Source: Theobroma cacao
Taxonomy: Eukaryota > Streptophyta > Magnoliopsida > Malvales > Malvaceae
NCBI RefSeq assembly: GCF_000208745.1
Contig: NC_030852.1
Location: 21,631,509-21,695,508, forward strand
Length of the DNA stretch: 64,000 nucleotides
Direction of reading: 5' to 3'
Shown here: positions 45,351-57,687 of the stretch, piece by piece
Position numbering within the stretch: the first letter of the stretch is position 1
Layout: each line of letters starts with the position of its first letter
The notes under the pieces: model-generated
Databases searched by the model: none
Told to the model about the DNA's origin: nothing
What the model saw: only the letters and a program-made list of their open reading frames with translations
Made by a program: the position numbers and the translations under genes

Positions 45351-48340
45351 TGTCAAGCTCAGCTCTACAATATGTTTATTATGTCATTTCTACATAAGAA
45401 TGCATGTTTGCTTACTTAGGTACCTCAAAAATCGTTAAAGGACGACAATATACCAAATGGTACAATTAAGTTGAATTAAGCCTCGAACTAGTCCAAATAG
45501 AGATTTTAAAATGAAATTGAGAATTTTAAAACCCCAGAATAACTTAAAATGGTGATTCAGAGTTCGAGGACTGATTTGGAGTCATTGAAATTTACATGAC
45601 CCAAAGGTAAAATGGTCATTTTGCTACCCGAGGTTAAGATGTGAGTGTTGGATGAAATTTTTGACTAAGATTGATCATTTGGAGTATAATTTGAGTTTGA
45701 GAAGTGAAAAATTTTAATTTTGACATTTTTTCGAGCATAGGGGTAAAATAGTCATTTTGCCACCCCAAGGGTAAACTTGTAATTTTACACCACCCAACAC
45801 TTGTCCAGCACATGGATTTTACTCAATATTATCATGGATAATTGCGAAAATTTAAGTGGTGGAGAGAGATTGCTTAATGGGTAAGTATGACACATGGACT
45901 AATGGAATGGTGACATGTGTCAAATTTTCATCCATTTATTATTTAGCTTAAAAATCAGCGCAAAATCAACCCATTTCTCTTCATATGGCCGACTTAAGCA
46001 AGAACAAAGGAAGAAAAGAAAGAACAAGAACCCTAGGGTGAAAATTCAAGAGAAAATTGGTGGATTTCAAGTAATCAAACAATTAAAGGTAAAATTTCTT
46101 GATTTTGACTTGTGATCTACCTTTCCCATGCATTCTTTTGCATTTTCCATTGTTGAATCACATGATTTTATGATGGGTATCTTGTTGGCTGAACACTTAG
46201 AGAGAGGTTTTGATGCTTGATTTGGTTAGATTTCAATGTATTTTAGTGTTTTTAGTTGATTGGTGATGTGTAGCATGAAAATCAAGCAAGAAAAATTCAT
46301 GTTCTTCCATCACCCATCATTGGCCGAATTCTCCATGTAGAATATTGATGATGATTTTGATTTTATTTCAAGTGATTTGGTTAGGAATTAGTGATTTATG
46401 GTGTGAGAATCAAGCTTAAAAAATTATAGTGTTGATGCACCCACCATGGTCAAATTTTCCAAGAGAAAATGTGAGGATGATTTTGCCATATTTCAAGTTA
46501 TTTAATTTGTGTTTGATGATTTCGAGTATTGGGAGAAAAATGAAATTATTTGGAGTTAAATTGGACGTATTGGCTAATTAATCAGGTGATAGATCGAATT
46601 AAGTCAATACCGTTTTATTTAGGTACATAATTGAATTTATATTGAACACCGTATTTAGATAGTTACCCGAGCATTTCACATCCCATTTCATGCATTAGTA
46701 TAGAGCCTGAATTGGTTTTATAACAATTTAGCACAAATGTAGTAAATGGTTTATTGTGCATTATGTCTAGGTGGTGAGCATTCTGGCAAAAGTGAAGAGA
46801 TAGTACTCGAGGATCAAGAATCGGAGTGCTCGAAATTCGACTCTCCGAAATAGTGAGTAACCTTATTATCATCTTAATTATCTAAAGTGGTTTTTATCCG
46901 ATTTTATGACTTTATGGAAAATGAGTTAAATGGTAAATCTTTGTGTTTTGTAATTAAAATGTGATTTAATGAAATTATTTTATAACATTGTTTTGAAATG
47001 AAATGATGGTTTGAAAATAGAGTAATTGGAGATTGCTTTCATGTGTTGTAAATTCATGGTTTGAATCGAATGGCTCATGACAATATTTGCATGAATGGCT
47101 AAATTGGTATTTGTGTTGAAATATATGAACTATGTATTTAGCCTTGAGAGGCTGGATTGTGACATAATTGCCATGTCATGCAGTTGAGATTTTATTGAAT
47201 TGGTGGGTTTAGCTTGCTGCAATGGGCGGGTTCCGTGGACCAGCCTATTAGAAAGGCACGGTAACCCCGTTATATTCTTACCTCGGTCGGAGAGGCGTGT
47301 AGGGTAACTCCCGAGGTACAACTTTAGAGTTCACTTCACGCCAAACCACCACGTGAAGGTGGACTCAGCCAACGCTAAGGAGCAACTATGTTTTCAAAAT
47401 AAAAACATGATTTATGCGTACATGACTTTTTAACAGCCTTGGCGAACTCAGTTGGGATAGCTCCAGGCCAAGGTATCCCTAATAACTGAGTATGAGAATG
47501 ATTTTGGCACGAGCCAAAGTTTTAAAAAATTCAAAAGCCATGTTGATTACTCGATTTATATGAATTGATTTTATTTGGTTGAAATGAGTTGAAAGGTGAT
47601 GAATTACAGTATGATGATCTATTTTAATCTGTCTCAATTTACTCAGCTTTAGATATTTTCTATGGTATTTGTTTACTCACTGAGATTATATAATCTCACC
47701 ACCCTCCTTTCCACCCATTTCAGGCTCAAGATAGTCGGTAGATAGCCCACTTTATTAAGGGCTACAATTGGACTTGCATCCTCAAAAAAATTATAGGTTT
47801 ACCGCTATTGATATTTTTGGTCGTTCGTGGGCTCACGTGTCATTGTAAATTAAATTTTATACTTTGGTTATCTGTATTACAGTATGTATAAATTTATTTA
47901 GCTTTTACACTACAAAAATTATTTACTGAAAACTTTATAAATATTGTTTTATAAGAAAATAGAATATTTTATTGAATATTTTTATTATATTCAAATAGTT
48001 ATAGTTTCGCTTTGAATGTATGTTTTAGATATCTAAACTTATTTTTGATTATGAAATATGTGTTTTCCACTCACATACTATATTTTTAGCTGATTTCGAG
48101 ATTTTCAAGAAAAAATGACCAAAATGCTCATGTGAGAAAAAAATTATTTATCTATTATTTTCATTTAGAAATAGTTTATAGTCTCTCAAAACATGATACT
48201 TAACAACTATTGCTCACAGGAGAGGTGTGAAAACTGATATTAAAGCCTTGCGAGGTTCCGGTTGGCATTCCGGGCAATGAATGTCTATCGAGACGTCGCG
48301 GCGATTGTTACGGGCTCAAGGGGAGTATCGAGTCATGACA
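45351..48340 (+). repeat. 3' LTR of the nested Ty3-type element
   Basis: TGTCAAGCTC...AGTCATGACA, 2990 bp. Aligns to 38440-41414 throughout with scattered, mostly transitional, differences and small indels (for example gggcgggttccgtgg at 47224 where the 5' copy has a shorter string). Confidence 0.93.
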
Positions 48341-50731
48341 AGATTCATGTTCATTTGAGAGTGCAATCATGTTTTCTCCCAAACCCATGTATCTGTCTGG
48401 TTATCTCACAACTCTCCCACTACATCGAGGCACCACTATTTGATGTTTAGGTTGTGTTTCTGTTTCAACCATTGAATTAGACTGTGTTATGACATATTCA
48501 AAATTAACTGTTAAATCTGAAGAATCAGACAATTCTTCTAAGACAATTTTACTTTTAGGTTTGTGATTTCTCACAAACTCTTCCTTTAAAAAAGTAGCAT
48601 TCGCACTAATGAAAACTTTCTTATCTTAAGGACTATAGAAAACTTTCTTATCTTAAGGACTATAGAAGTAATAACCTCTTATTCCCTTTGGATATCCTAC
48701 AAACAAGCACACCTCAGTCTTTGGTTCCATCTTTGTGGACTCAAGCTTTAAGACATGTGTAAGACAACCCCAAGTTCGCAAATGATGTACAGATGATTTA
48801 AGCCCTGTCCACAGCTCCCTTGGTGTCTTAAGCATGGCTTTAGATGGAGCAAAATTGAGCAAGTACTCAATAGTTTGCATATAATACCTCCAGAATGAGA
48901 TTAGAAGGTTAACTTAGGGCATCATTGATCTAACCATTTCTAAAAGAGTCCTATTTCTTCTTTCAACTACATTATTATGTTGAGGTGTTCTTAGTGCTGA
49001 CAAATTGAAAACTGTCCCATTGTTAGTCAGATATTGCTAAAATTCATTTGATAAATACTCACCTCTTTGATCTGATCAAAGTTGTTTCAATGGCTTGCTT
49101 AGTTGCTTTTCAATTTCGACTTTGAATTCTCTGAACTTTTCAAAGGATTCATTTTTTCTATGCATTAAATACATAGAGCCATGTCTTGATTAGTCATCAA
49201 TAACAATTATGGAAATATATATAACCTCCTTTAGCTTCTATGTTCATTGGTCCACACACATCTGTGTGCACCAAGTCTAGAACGTTTGGCACTCTGTTAC
49301 CTTTAGCCTTGAAAGGCCCTTTAGTCATTTTAACTTTGATACAAGACTCACATATTGGCAAAGGACCCTTAACCATGTCTGGTAGAGTACCATCCTTTAT
49401 AAGCCTATTAAGTTTATTTTGATTGATATGACCTAAACGCAGATGCCAAAGATAATTTTGATTTATGCTAGATTCTTTGATTTTTTAAGTTTTAAATCAT
49501 ATTGCTTCTATAACATTTGCAGAATAAGTCCTAGGCTCAAGGAAATAAAGTTTATATCTTACAATTCTAGAACAAATAAAATCCTTATTCAAATAAATAG
49601 TGAGTGTCTCATTAAAATAAATTGAATATCCAGACTTTATTAAACAAAAGATAGAAATAAACATTTTCTAAAACTAAGCTACGGCCATAAGGAGATTGAA
49701 GAATAATTGCTCACACTGTTAACGCTGAAACGAATGTGCCATTTGCCATCTTCATCCGAAATTTCCCTTTACTCAGTTTTCTCCTTTGTTGAAACCCCTA
49801 TAAAGAATTACAAACATGGTTAGTGGCTCCAGAATCTACTGTCCAAGTATCCGTAGAATCAACCATTAAACAGGCTTCTAACATATTTAGAAAACCCATA
49901 CCTTGTTTTCTCTTTTGGATTTCTTTAAGGTAAACCTTGCAATTTTGCTTCCAATGTCCTTTCACACCATAATGGAAACATTTTCCTTTGGTGTTGTCTT
50001 TTGAAGCAGTCTTTTTCTTCATGGGCTTTTTCTTTGCTCCCACTTAAGCCTTTATAAGTTTTTTTATTCCTAACTATCTTCCTTTTACCTTTGGGTTTGG
50101 GCTTAAAAGTGGAAATTGAATGTGCTTCAAGCTCATTTTTCAAATCAAGAACCTCTTCCACATTTTGGAGATCATTCATTAGCCCACTTAGGGTGTAATC
50201 CCTAGTGTGCAGTTCATAATCCAATTTGAACTGTGAAAATGAAAAATTCAAGCTATGAACAATCATTGATGTTTGTGTTTTCGCATCTATCTCAGCACCA
50301 TTTAGTTTTGCCTCATTGAGATAAGAGATCTCTTTCAACATGTAATCTCTAACTAGCTCCCCAGGTTTCTACTTAAGGTCCTTAAAAGCATTGATTGTTT
50401 TCATCTTAGCAAACCTTATTTTTGTACCAAACATCTCATATAGATGCAACATTATGTTAATAGCATTACCCATGCCTTCGTGCTACTTTTGTAATTTCCT
50501 GTTCATAAAAGTCAGTATATAGCATTTAGCCAAGTCATTTGCATCATGCCACTTCTTATGATATTCAATATCTGGTGGAGTTGATTGAGGAGTTAGTGCT
50601 TCAAGCTCATGGTTAGAAAGAACCCATGTGATCTTGTCACAATTAAGAATGATATTAAGGTTTCTTTTCCATTCAGTGTAGTTATCACCATTCAGAGTGC
50701 ATTTGTTCAGCAAAATTGAAAGTGGATTCAT
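48341..50731 (-). pseudogene. Copia-3 gag, protease and integrase remnant
   Basis: Minus strand, from ATG 50731. Gag (LNGDNYTEWKRNLNIIL) is cut by TAG near 50486. It continues at 50341-50050 (FSQFKLDYELHTRDYTLSGL, then a Lys-rich linker). A frameshift leads to the zinc knuckle CFHYGVKGHWKQNC and protease WTVDSGATNHVC (50043-49798). The integrase is heavily eroded; its C-terminal part is clear at 48880-48653 (TPRELWTGLKSSVHHLRTWG, then YPKGIRGYYFY). A 27-bp tandem duplication at 48611-48664 repeats nine codons in frame. The sequence runs into the Ty3 insertion at 48340 and resumes at 38439. Confidence 0.85.
48611..48664. repeat. 27-bp tandem duplication inside Copia-3 pol
   Basis: gaaaactttcttatcttaag plus gactata occurs at 48611-48637 and 48638-48664, adjacent and identical. 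Nine codons, so the local frame is kept. Confidence 0.85.
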
Positions 50732-51250
50732 ATTTGTGATACAGATATGTTTCTGAAAGTAAATTTTAAATTATGTAAGCATACTAGTTATTCATGGACT
50801 TTGAACATTTCATGATGGATATATGCATAATGACAATATATAAAACCCTATAAATTGTATTATTAGTTCGACGATCATCTACCTTTCTGTAATAAATTAA
50901 CCGCTTGTGGGCCGTGAGAATTTACTACCAAGCAAATTGGGAGCCTCCCACTTAACTATATTACCTAGTATCTTCATACTTAACATGGTTAAAGAGTGCC
51001 TTCATTTGGTCCACGAAGTTTACTAACAGAGCTACTGTAGGTAGGTTAATAGTAAATTCATGTTGAGTGTAACAACCATTGTTTCATCTTTTAAGCTCTT
51101 TACTAAGTGAGCCTCTATGGGAGGTCTCACTTCATAATCCACCTAAAAGGATTTATCCTTTCAAAGACCTAGTCGGTCATAATCTAGATTCATGCCTGCC
51201 TGTAGGGAGTGATATGTTTCACATACCAAGCAAATTTAGTCTTAATTCAG
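50732..51250 (-). other. Copia-3 untranslated leader
   Basis: No ORF. This has the character of the long 5' leader of this copia group (on the plus strand: ccgcttgtgggccgtgagaa and gggaggtctcacttcataat). No LTR end or primer-binding site is found before the sequence turns into Ty3 gag leader near 51250-51300. Confidence 0.5.
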
Positions 51251-51289
51251 ACTTTAATTTTTTTTATTTTTCTAGTTTTCAGGCATCTT

Positions 51290-53870
51290 TGGTCATTGTA
51301 TACAAAAGAGGAACTTGAAACTTATTCCTTTTGATCCAAAGATAGAAAGAACTTTTAAAAGACTTCAAAGGGAAAAGTTGCAAGTTCAAAATTTAAACTA
51401 AACAATGGCTAAAGATGATAATAATCATGGTAACAATGCTGGCATTCAAATTATTGAAGAGAACAAAGCTTTGTGGGATTATGTTATTCCCCTCTTACAA
51501 GGCTTGCACCAAAGCATTAGAAGACCTTTTATCAATGCAAACAATTTTGAGATCAAGTCGATTACATTCAAATGATTCAGTCTTCTGTTCAGTTTGGTGA
51601 GTTACCCAGTGATGATCTTAATTCGCATTTGGTTAATTTCTTGGAAATCTGCAACATTTTCAAATATAATGGGTTGACTGATGATGCTATTAAAATAAGA
51701 CTCTTTCCTTTTTCATAGAGGGATAAGGCAAAAAGTTGGCTAAATTTATTGCCAATTGGATCTATTACTACATGGGAGGACTTGGCTAAAAAATTCTTGG
51801 CAAAATTCCTTCCACTTGTCAAGACTGCAAAGCTGAGGCATGATATAGCCTCATTCACACAAGTTGATGGTGAATCCTTATATGAGGCTTGGAAATGATT
51901 TAAAAATTTGCTTAGAAGATGTCCACACCATGGGCTTCCTCAATAGCTTGAAGTTCAGACATTTTATAATGGGTTGGTCAGTTCAATCAGATCTACAATT
52001 GATGCTACTACTGGTGGGGCATTAATGGGTAAAAATCCTAGTAAAGCTTATAATTTGTTGGAAGAGATGCCATATAATAATTACCAATGGCTTTCAGAAA
52101 AATCTAGTTTTAGGAAAGCTGCTGGTGTTTATAAGATTGATGCACTGAATGCTTTGATTGCACAAGTAGCTACATTGACAAAAAGATTTGACACAATGAG
52201 AGTTAATGCTATCCAAAATTCTTTTATAACTTATGATTTGTGTGGAGCTAGCCATTCAAGTAATCAATATCCATCTATTCCTGAATCAATTTAGTCTGTC
52301 GGGAACTTCAACAGGCAGCAAAATAACCCATACTCCAATACCTATAATCTTGGTTGGAGAAACCATCCAAATTTATCATGGAATAATAACCCAGGACCTT
52401 CAAATCCAAGGCCAAACATTCCTCATAGCTTTCCATAACAAGCAAGACCTCCTATCCCAAAAAAAAAACCTATTATGGAGGAAATTTTCATGCAATTCAT
52501 GACAAAGACTGATGCCTACATGACAAAGAATGACGCCATCATCCAAAATCAAACAACATCAATTTGTAATCTTGAAACTCAAATGGGACAACTTTCTAGC
52601 TCCATTAAAAATAGACCCCAAGGTGCCTTGCCAAGTGGCACTGAAGTCAATCTTAAAGGTAAGGAACCATGCAATGCAATTACCCTTAGTAGTGGAAAAG
52701 AAGTTGAAAGGGTAAGTGACAAATCAATTAAATCTTCAAAATAGCATTTGGGTGATGAAGAGGTAATTGTTGCGAAAGAAGTTGAAGTTGAAAAGAAAGA
52801 TGATGGGAAAGCTAAAAATCAAGTAAAGTCTCAAGCAAATCATTATCCACCACCATTCCCAAAAAGGATGAATAAACAAAAGCTTGATAAGCAATTTGAG
52901 AAATTTCTCAATGTCTTCAAGAAGCTTCACATAAACATCCCTTTTGTTGAAGTTTTGAAAACATGCTAAGTTATGTCAACATCCTAACCAAGAAGAGGAA
53001 ACTCAAAGACTTTGAAATAGTTGCACTTACTCAGGAGTGCAACGTAATAATTCAAAACAAACTTCCACCAAAGCTTAAAGATCTAGGGAATTTTTTCATC
53101 CCTTGTTCTATTGGCATATTTAAATTTTTTAAAGCTTTGTGAGATTTTGGTGTTAGTGTTTCAATTATGCCTTTGTCAATTGCTAAGAAAGTTGGACTTA
53201 ATGAGATACAACCTACTATACTTTCATTGCAATTTGCAGATAAAACAATCAAGTACCTCTTAGGATTATTGAAGATGTGTTGGTTAAAGTTAGGCAATTC
53301 TACATTCTAGTGGACTTTATTGTGCTTGAAATGGAAGAAGATGTGAAAATTCTTTTAGTCTTGGGATGACCATTCTTGGCTACTCTAGGCACAATCATTG
53401 ATTTGAGGGAAGGAAAAATAACTTTCAAAGTTGGAAAATAGGTGGTCGAGTTTAATATTTGCAGTGCAAGCAAACATCCTGTCTTTACAAATAGTTGCTA
53501 TAGAGTGGAGTTAGTTGATGAAGGCAAGAATGAGCCTGTTTCTCCACCTAGAAGTGAAGAAGCACTAATTTTTTAGTTTAAGCCACCATCTTCGCATATT
53601 AGACCCAAGTAGTAGCCCAAAGAGCATCCTTCACTGCCATCTAGTTGTCTTTTTTAGATTGGACAACAAGCAATGTTATTGTCTAGATCACACTTCAAGT
53701 TTTTTTCCATGGAAATGCAATGGTTGGGTCCTTTCAAAGCGATAAAGATATATCAATATGGAATAATAGAGATTGATAGTGAGGATGTGGTCACATTCAT
53801 GGTTAATGGACTAAGCCTCAGGTTGTATTTCAAGGATGAAGAATTGTAACAAATGGTGCAATAGTCAAGC
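51290..53870 (+). pseudogene. Athila-like Ty3 retrotransposon: gag and protease, joined to the integrase C-terminus by an internal deletion
   Basis: A leader ORF trace FDPKIERTFKRLQREK (about 51331-51378) precedes ATG 51405. Gag follows (DLNSHLVNFLEICNIFKYNG, then AKSWLNLLPIGSITTWEDLA), interrupted by TAGs near 51717 and 51896. The nucleocapsid-like region and linker run to about 52970 (QTTSICNLETQMGQLSSSIK; YPPPFPKRMNKQKLDKQFEK). A protease with DFGVSVSIMPLSIAKKVGL (about 53143-53199) shows the Ty3 aspartic protease with its usual Leu/Gly spacing altered. Reverse transcriptase and RNase H are absent. At about 53640-53690 the frame jumps to the end of pol, QWLGPFKAIKIYQYGIIEID and FMVNGLSLRLYF. 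The whole piece is dead. Confidence 0.82.
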
Positions 53871-55190
53871 TAGCGATTATAAAGAAGTGCCTATCGAGAG
53901 GCAACCTAAGCTTTCTAACTTAATTTACTTACTTTAATTTATTTTCTTTTATTCATTTATTATTTATTATCATTAATTATTGATTTTTTTACGCGTTTCC
54001 CCTTTAAAAAAAAGGGCAAAAACGCCACGACGTAGTAAGGAATGCTTTGCAGTGCCCTAGGATAAGTAGGACATGAAATCGTGGAGCGCAAGAGCATTAT
54101 GGCACAACAAAGAGAGTTCCGTGGAGCGCCAAACTTGACGGATGCATAATTGTGCCAAACAAGCAACGACATAGTGCTTGGAACTTAAACCATCATAGGG
54201 GCTTTAAGGGCCGAGACATCGCAGCACCAAGAGGGTGTGTCGCGATGCCCACTTGGTTGTTTGATAAAGAAAACCATGAAAAGAAAAACCGTAAAGCCCC
54301 ACTATAAAAACCTTTCCTTTCCTTACCCTTTTCTTCATCAACCTCCCATTTACTCTATCTTTTAAAAAAATTTCTCTCCACTTTTCTCTATAACTCCTTC
54401 TTTAAATCCTGAACTAACCAACCTTTACCTTCAATTATTCAACAGTTGGTCTCCAATATTCAAGTAAGTCTCATGTTCCTACACTGGTGATTTTTGAAAT
54501 ATTGTTCATTGTGATATTATGGATTGTAAGATTTTTATTTGAATAAGTTTAAAGTGAAAATAAATATTTAATAATTTCACATGTTTTAATATCTAAATAA
54601 TTAATATAAAAATATTATGTTATTTTTTAATGTTATTAGTTATTATTTTAATTGCTTAAAGTTGAAAAGTCAAATTTTATATTTAAAATTATAAATTTAT
54701 TCAACTTATATGTTTTTTTATATATTAAGGTAATTTTATCAATTTATATTACATTCTAGTAAAATACTTACAAACCAAATACTACATGTAATCCTTTCAG
54801 CAATCATCACTTTTTCTTATTATACCAAACCCTGCAAAGTTATATTCTCAATAGTCTCATTCTCAATAATCATATATTCAACAATCACATTTTTAACAAT
54901 TATATACCCAATAATCATATTCCTAGCAATATACCAAACACAACTTAAGTGCCCGTTTGTTATACAAGGTTTTTAACACTTTTTCATTAATGGTTTCTCA
55001 TTAAGGGTTTTTTTAAATTAAATTCTCAAACATTGGCAATGATTTATCAAGCACGCCCCTTTATTAAGATAAGATTGTATACATGACTTGTTATCACTAT
55101 CATAGAACTAGCCTCATATGATTATTCCTAGGAACCCAAAAAGAAGTCCGGAAACAAGTTTTATGGCCGCGTAAGTCCGCTCCTGGTTCT
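53871..55190. other. Ty3 3' region/LTR remnant and AT-rich intergenic DNA
   Basis: 53985-54310 is GC-richer, with 'cgacgtagtaaggaatgctt' and 'agacatcgcagcaccaagag' phrases seen in Athila-type 3' regions. 54300-54480 resembles an LTR leader (tataaaaacc, then C/T-rich). No LTR pair can be formed because the 5' LTR is missing. 54500-54950 is very AT-rich; 54955-55080 (gtgcccgtttgttatac) looks like a decayed MITE end. No gene. Confidence 0.4.
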
Positions 55191-56021
55191 TTTTCTCTCT
55201 CTCTCACACTTCCCACTGTCTATTTTTCTAGGTTTCCTTCGAAACAAAGCAAGCTTAACAAATCGTTTCAATTTTAATTCTCCCTCGCCGCTGCGTCGCT
55301 GGTACGCGAATTCTTTATCTCTATCTATTCGTAATTGATTCTTAGTTTTTTTCCATTAAATCTAGTTATTCTGCAATCTTCTAGTTGTTGTTTTCTATCG
55401 GTTCGCTTTTGCTTAACTGCTTGTTGGCTTCAGATCTGAAATATCGAATTGTTTTATAATGTCTTTAAATGCAATCTGTTATTTTTAATCGATTAGCAGA
55501 TTAGGAGTGTTTAATCACCTGATTTTAAGAATTTTCTGGATTGATATCTGATTGTTTATAAGCTGTTTATCTATAGTGGTTGTGGATTATTTTTAGGGAT
55601 TTGTGGAAAAGCCGGAGTGACGGTGAGGCCAATTTTGAAGTTGTATGTCGGCAGTTAGCTAACTGAGAGTTGCTTGAGATGGTGCAGAAGTGCATTACTT
55701 TAAGACATGTTTGCTAATATTTTTAGGATGACAATATTGATGATTAAGAAAGGGAATTCGTTTTCTTAAAAAAATTAAAGCAGATGTGTATTGGGCTATG
55801 TTAATTTTGATGATTGCCGTGGCAATTGTAGGCTAAGCCTCTGTTTGGTTGCTGTTTTTGGTTTGGGAAGCAAAACACAACAAGTGCTTTTGTTTATACA
55901 AAACAAATACTATGCTCTTGAATAGTTGAAAATTAGAAACCAAAACTTCTAAAACATCAAAAGGCATGATTTTTACTATTAACTCCATTGCCGCCAAACC
56001 TTTAGGGTACTAGCTTCCTCA
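55191..56021 (+). promoter_or_regulatory. Leader of the EMB514-like gene, probably with a leader intron
   Basis: A C/T-rich initiator-like stretch (ttctttttctctctctctca, about 55185-55206) is followed by a likely first exon ending cgctgcgtcgctg|gtacgc at about 55301. An acceptor such as caattgtag|gctaa (about 55832) would remove a leader intron before ATG 56022. Splice choice is inference. Confidence 0.45.
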
Positions 56022-57687
56022 ATGGCAGAGAAAGAGGCATCGCTGGAGCCCAACGAGATCAACCTACCAGCTGAAGACATGGATCTTGAAACCCTTGCCT
56101 CCTCCGCCCAAAACCCCGAAGGTGGAGATGATGTCGACGGGGTCAACAACGGCAACACAAACTCGAAGCGTGGGAGAGAAGAAGACTGCGAAGAAAACGA
56201 TGACTTATCCAAGAAACAGAAGGTGGAGAAGTCCGTGGAGGAAGAAAGGATGGAGAAAGAGTCAAGGTCGTCCGAGTCGTGTCCAGCCCACCTGGGCCCA
56301 AAGGAGTTTGGGTCGTCCATGGAGATGTTCGATTACTTTTACAATTTGCTTCATTATTGGCCTACTCAACTCAACCTTAACAAGGTAATGTGACAGTATG
56401 TGTGTTGGGTTCTTAGTGGTGATTAAAATATCTAAATTTTGTTATGCTTTTAGTTGTCTTTGATTTTTGTAATTTATATGATGCTCAAAAGAAGAAAATT
56501 TTTATTTATGTTAGTATAACAATTATAGCTTTCATGGTGAAGAAAGAAGATGATTGCATAAAGGAGTAAACTTTTCCGTTATCTGATGCTTGATGTTGGG
56601 AAAGAGTTGAATTGAACTTATTCTCAGTAGAAGCTAAGCTTAACAGTTACTACTAGCTGGTAGTATTAGCTCTTTTTAGATAAAGGATAGCTGTTAATGG
56701 AGGAGTTTATGTAGTAGAGCTCAGTCAATTGCTTGGTTATTCGATTTCTTATGTGTCAGTATGTTTTTCCTTGTACTCTATTTGTAACTCTAGTGATGGA
56801 ATGTGAACTAGTGCATTGTTAGCTCTATATATTGTAAACTCTACTTATAGTTGTATCAGTGGCTCCTAGACGAAACAGAACTACTTTTATTAGTCTCTTT
56901 CAAACTGAAATCAGCCTTTGCATTTGTTCAATAGGAACTAGAGGTGATATATCTTATGCCCATGAATGCATGTAAATCTTCCTTTATATTGGTTTGTAAT
57001 TCACCTTGCTTTCAAGAAATCCTCTTGGGGTTTTTATTCTTACTTCCATTAATATGCCACCTCTTTTAAGAGTTTATCTCTAAATTTATATTTAAACTAG
57101 CTACTTGTAAACAATGATTGCAATACTGGATGCATAACAATTTGAATTTCATAGTTCTTTTACACAAGATCTTGGTGTTTCTGGAAAATAATACTAAACA
57201 ATTATTTCTTTGTCCAGGTGATATAAATATTGAATCATATAATGCATTAAAATGCCTCGAATGCACATGAAAATTTGTTACCTCAATCTTGCATTTTTAA
57301 GTTTGTTCCTTGGATACCGAAATACTTAAAATTTTGTTTAATGTTATGTTCATGGTTGACTTTGTATTACAGTATGAGCATATGGTGTTACTCGACTTGC
57401 TTAAGAAAGGTCATCTAGAACCTGGCAAAAAGATTGGTAGTGGGATCAGAGCTTTCCAAATTCGAAATCATCCAATGTGGAAAAGTAAATGTTTCTTTGT
57501 CATTAGGGATGATGAAACTATTGATGATTTTAGCTTTAGGAAGTGTGTTGATCATATACTTCCCCTGCCAGAAGAGATGAAGATAAAACTTGATGCAAAC
57601 AGGGCATTGGCCAGTGGGGGTTGGAAAGGACGTGGTGGAAAAGGAGGTGGACGAGGCCGTGGAAGAGGTGGTAAGTCAAGAAACTAA
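56022..57687 (+). CDS. EMB514: EMB514/DOMINO1-like DUF3223 nuclear protein, two coding exons
   Basis: Exons 56022-56384 and 57373-57687 (AACAAG|GTAATG...TATTACAG|TATGAG, phase 0) give 225 residues. The N-terminal ~85 residues are acidic and charged, with basic clusters SKRGRE and KKQKVEK that could act as nuclear-localisation signals. The DUF3223 domain runs from about residue 90 to 190: LGPKEFGSSMEMFDYFYNLL, then YEHMVLLDLLKKGH, IGSGIRAFQIRNHPMWKSKC and FSFRKCVDHILPLPEEM. The last ~25 residues are a Gly-Arg-Lys tail (GGRGRGRGG), typical of RNA-binding or nucleolar proteins. Arabidopsis EMB514/DOMINO1 (At5g62440) is a nuclear/nucleolar protein needed for embryo development; the related tomato DCL protein acts in plastid rRNA processing, but no plastid transit peptide is evident here. 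No damage seen. Confidence 0.88.

Larger units (their letters stand above)
38440..48340 (+). mobile_element. Complete non-coding Ty3-type (Tekay/Del-like) retrotransposon, LARD-like, nested in Copia-3
   Basis: LTRs of 2975 bp (38440-41414) and 2990 bp (45351-48340) start TGTCAAGCTC and end in TGACA. The 5-bp duplication AGATT is exact (38435-38439 and 48341-48345) and lies inside Copia-3 pol. A primer-binding site TGGTATCAGAAC (41422-41433) follows the 5' LTR after 7 bases, and a polypurine tract (taagggggatag) precedes the 3' LTR. The 3.9-kb interior has no gag or pol ORF. Only a trace of the usual Tekay/Del C-terminus (KF-stop-GQNFILRG, 45311-45343) remains. In the first ~235 aligned LTR bases I count 15 differences, 14 of them transitions. 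Either a deletion derivative moved in trans or a fully eroded autonomous copy. Confidence 0.9.
34694..51250 (-). mobile_element. Copia-3: minus-strand Ty1/copia element, split by a Ty3 insertion and truncated at its 5' end
   Basis: The minus-strand coding order from the right is gag (50731 down), zinc knuckle and protease (50043-49798), integrase remnants, then reverse transcriptase and RNase H (about 38420-36990). Reading minus, the 3' LTR begins TGTTATGAATTTTGAG at 36841, directly after the purine-rich CAAATGAGAGAT. Its left end is placed at TGATGGAATAGG (34694) by TG...CA logic only. The element is interrupted at 38440-48340 by a Ty3-type retrotransposon. On the right a long leader (50732-about 51250) is present but no 5' LTR or primer-binding site; the sequence changes there to Ty3 gag, so the 5' end has been deleted. 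The 34694 and 51250 boundaries are estimates. Confidence 0.75.

Noticed and set aside
38440..48340. Reading the two 3-kb repeats as a segmental duplication
   Set aside because: They are LTRs: TG...CA ends, primer site, polypurine tract and exact AGATT duplication.
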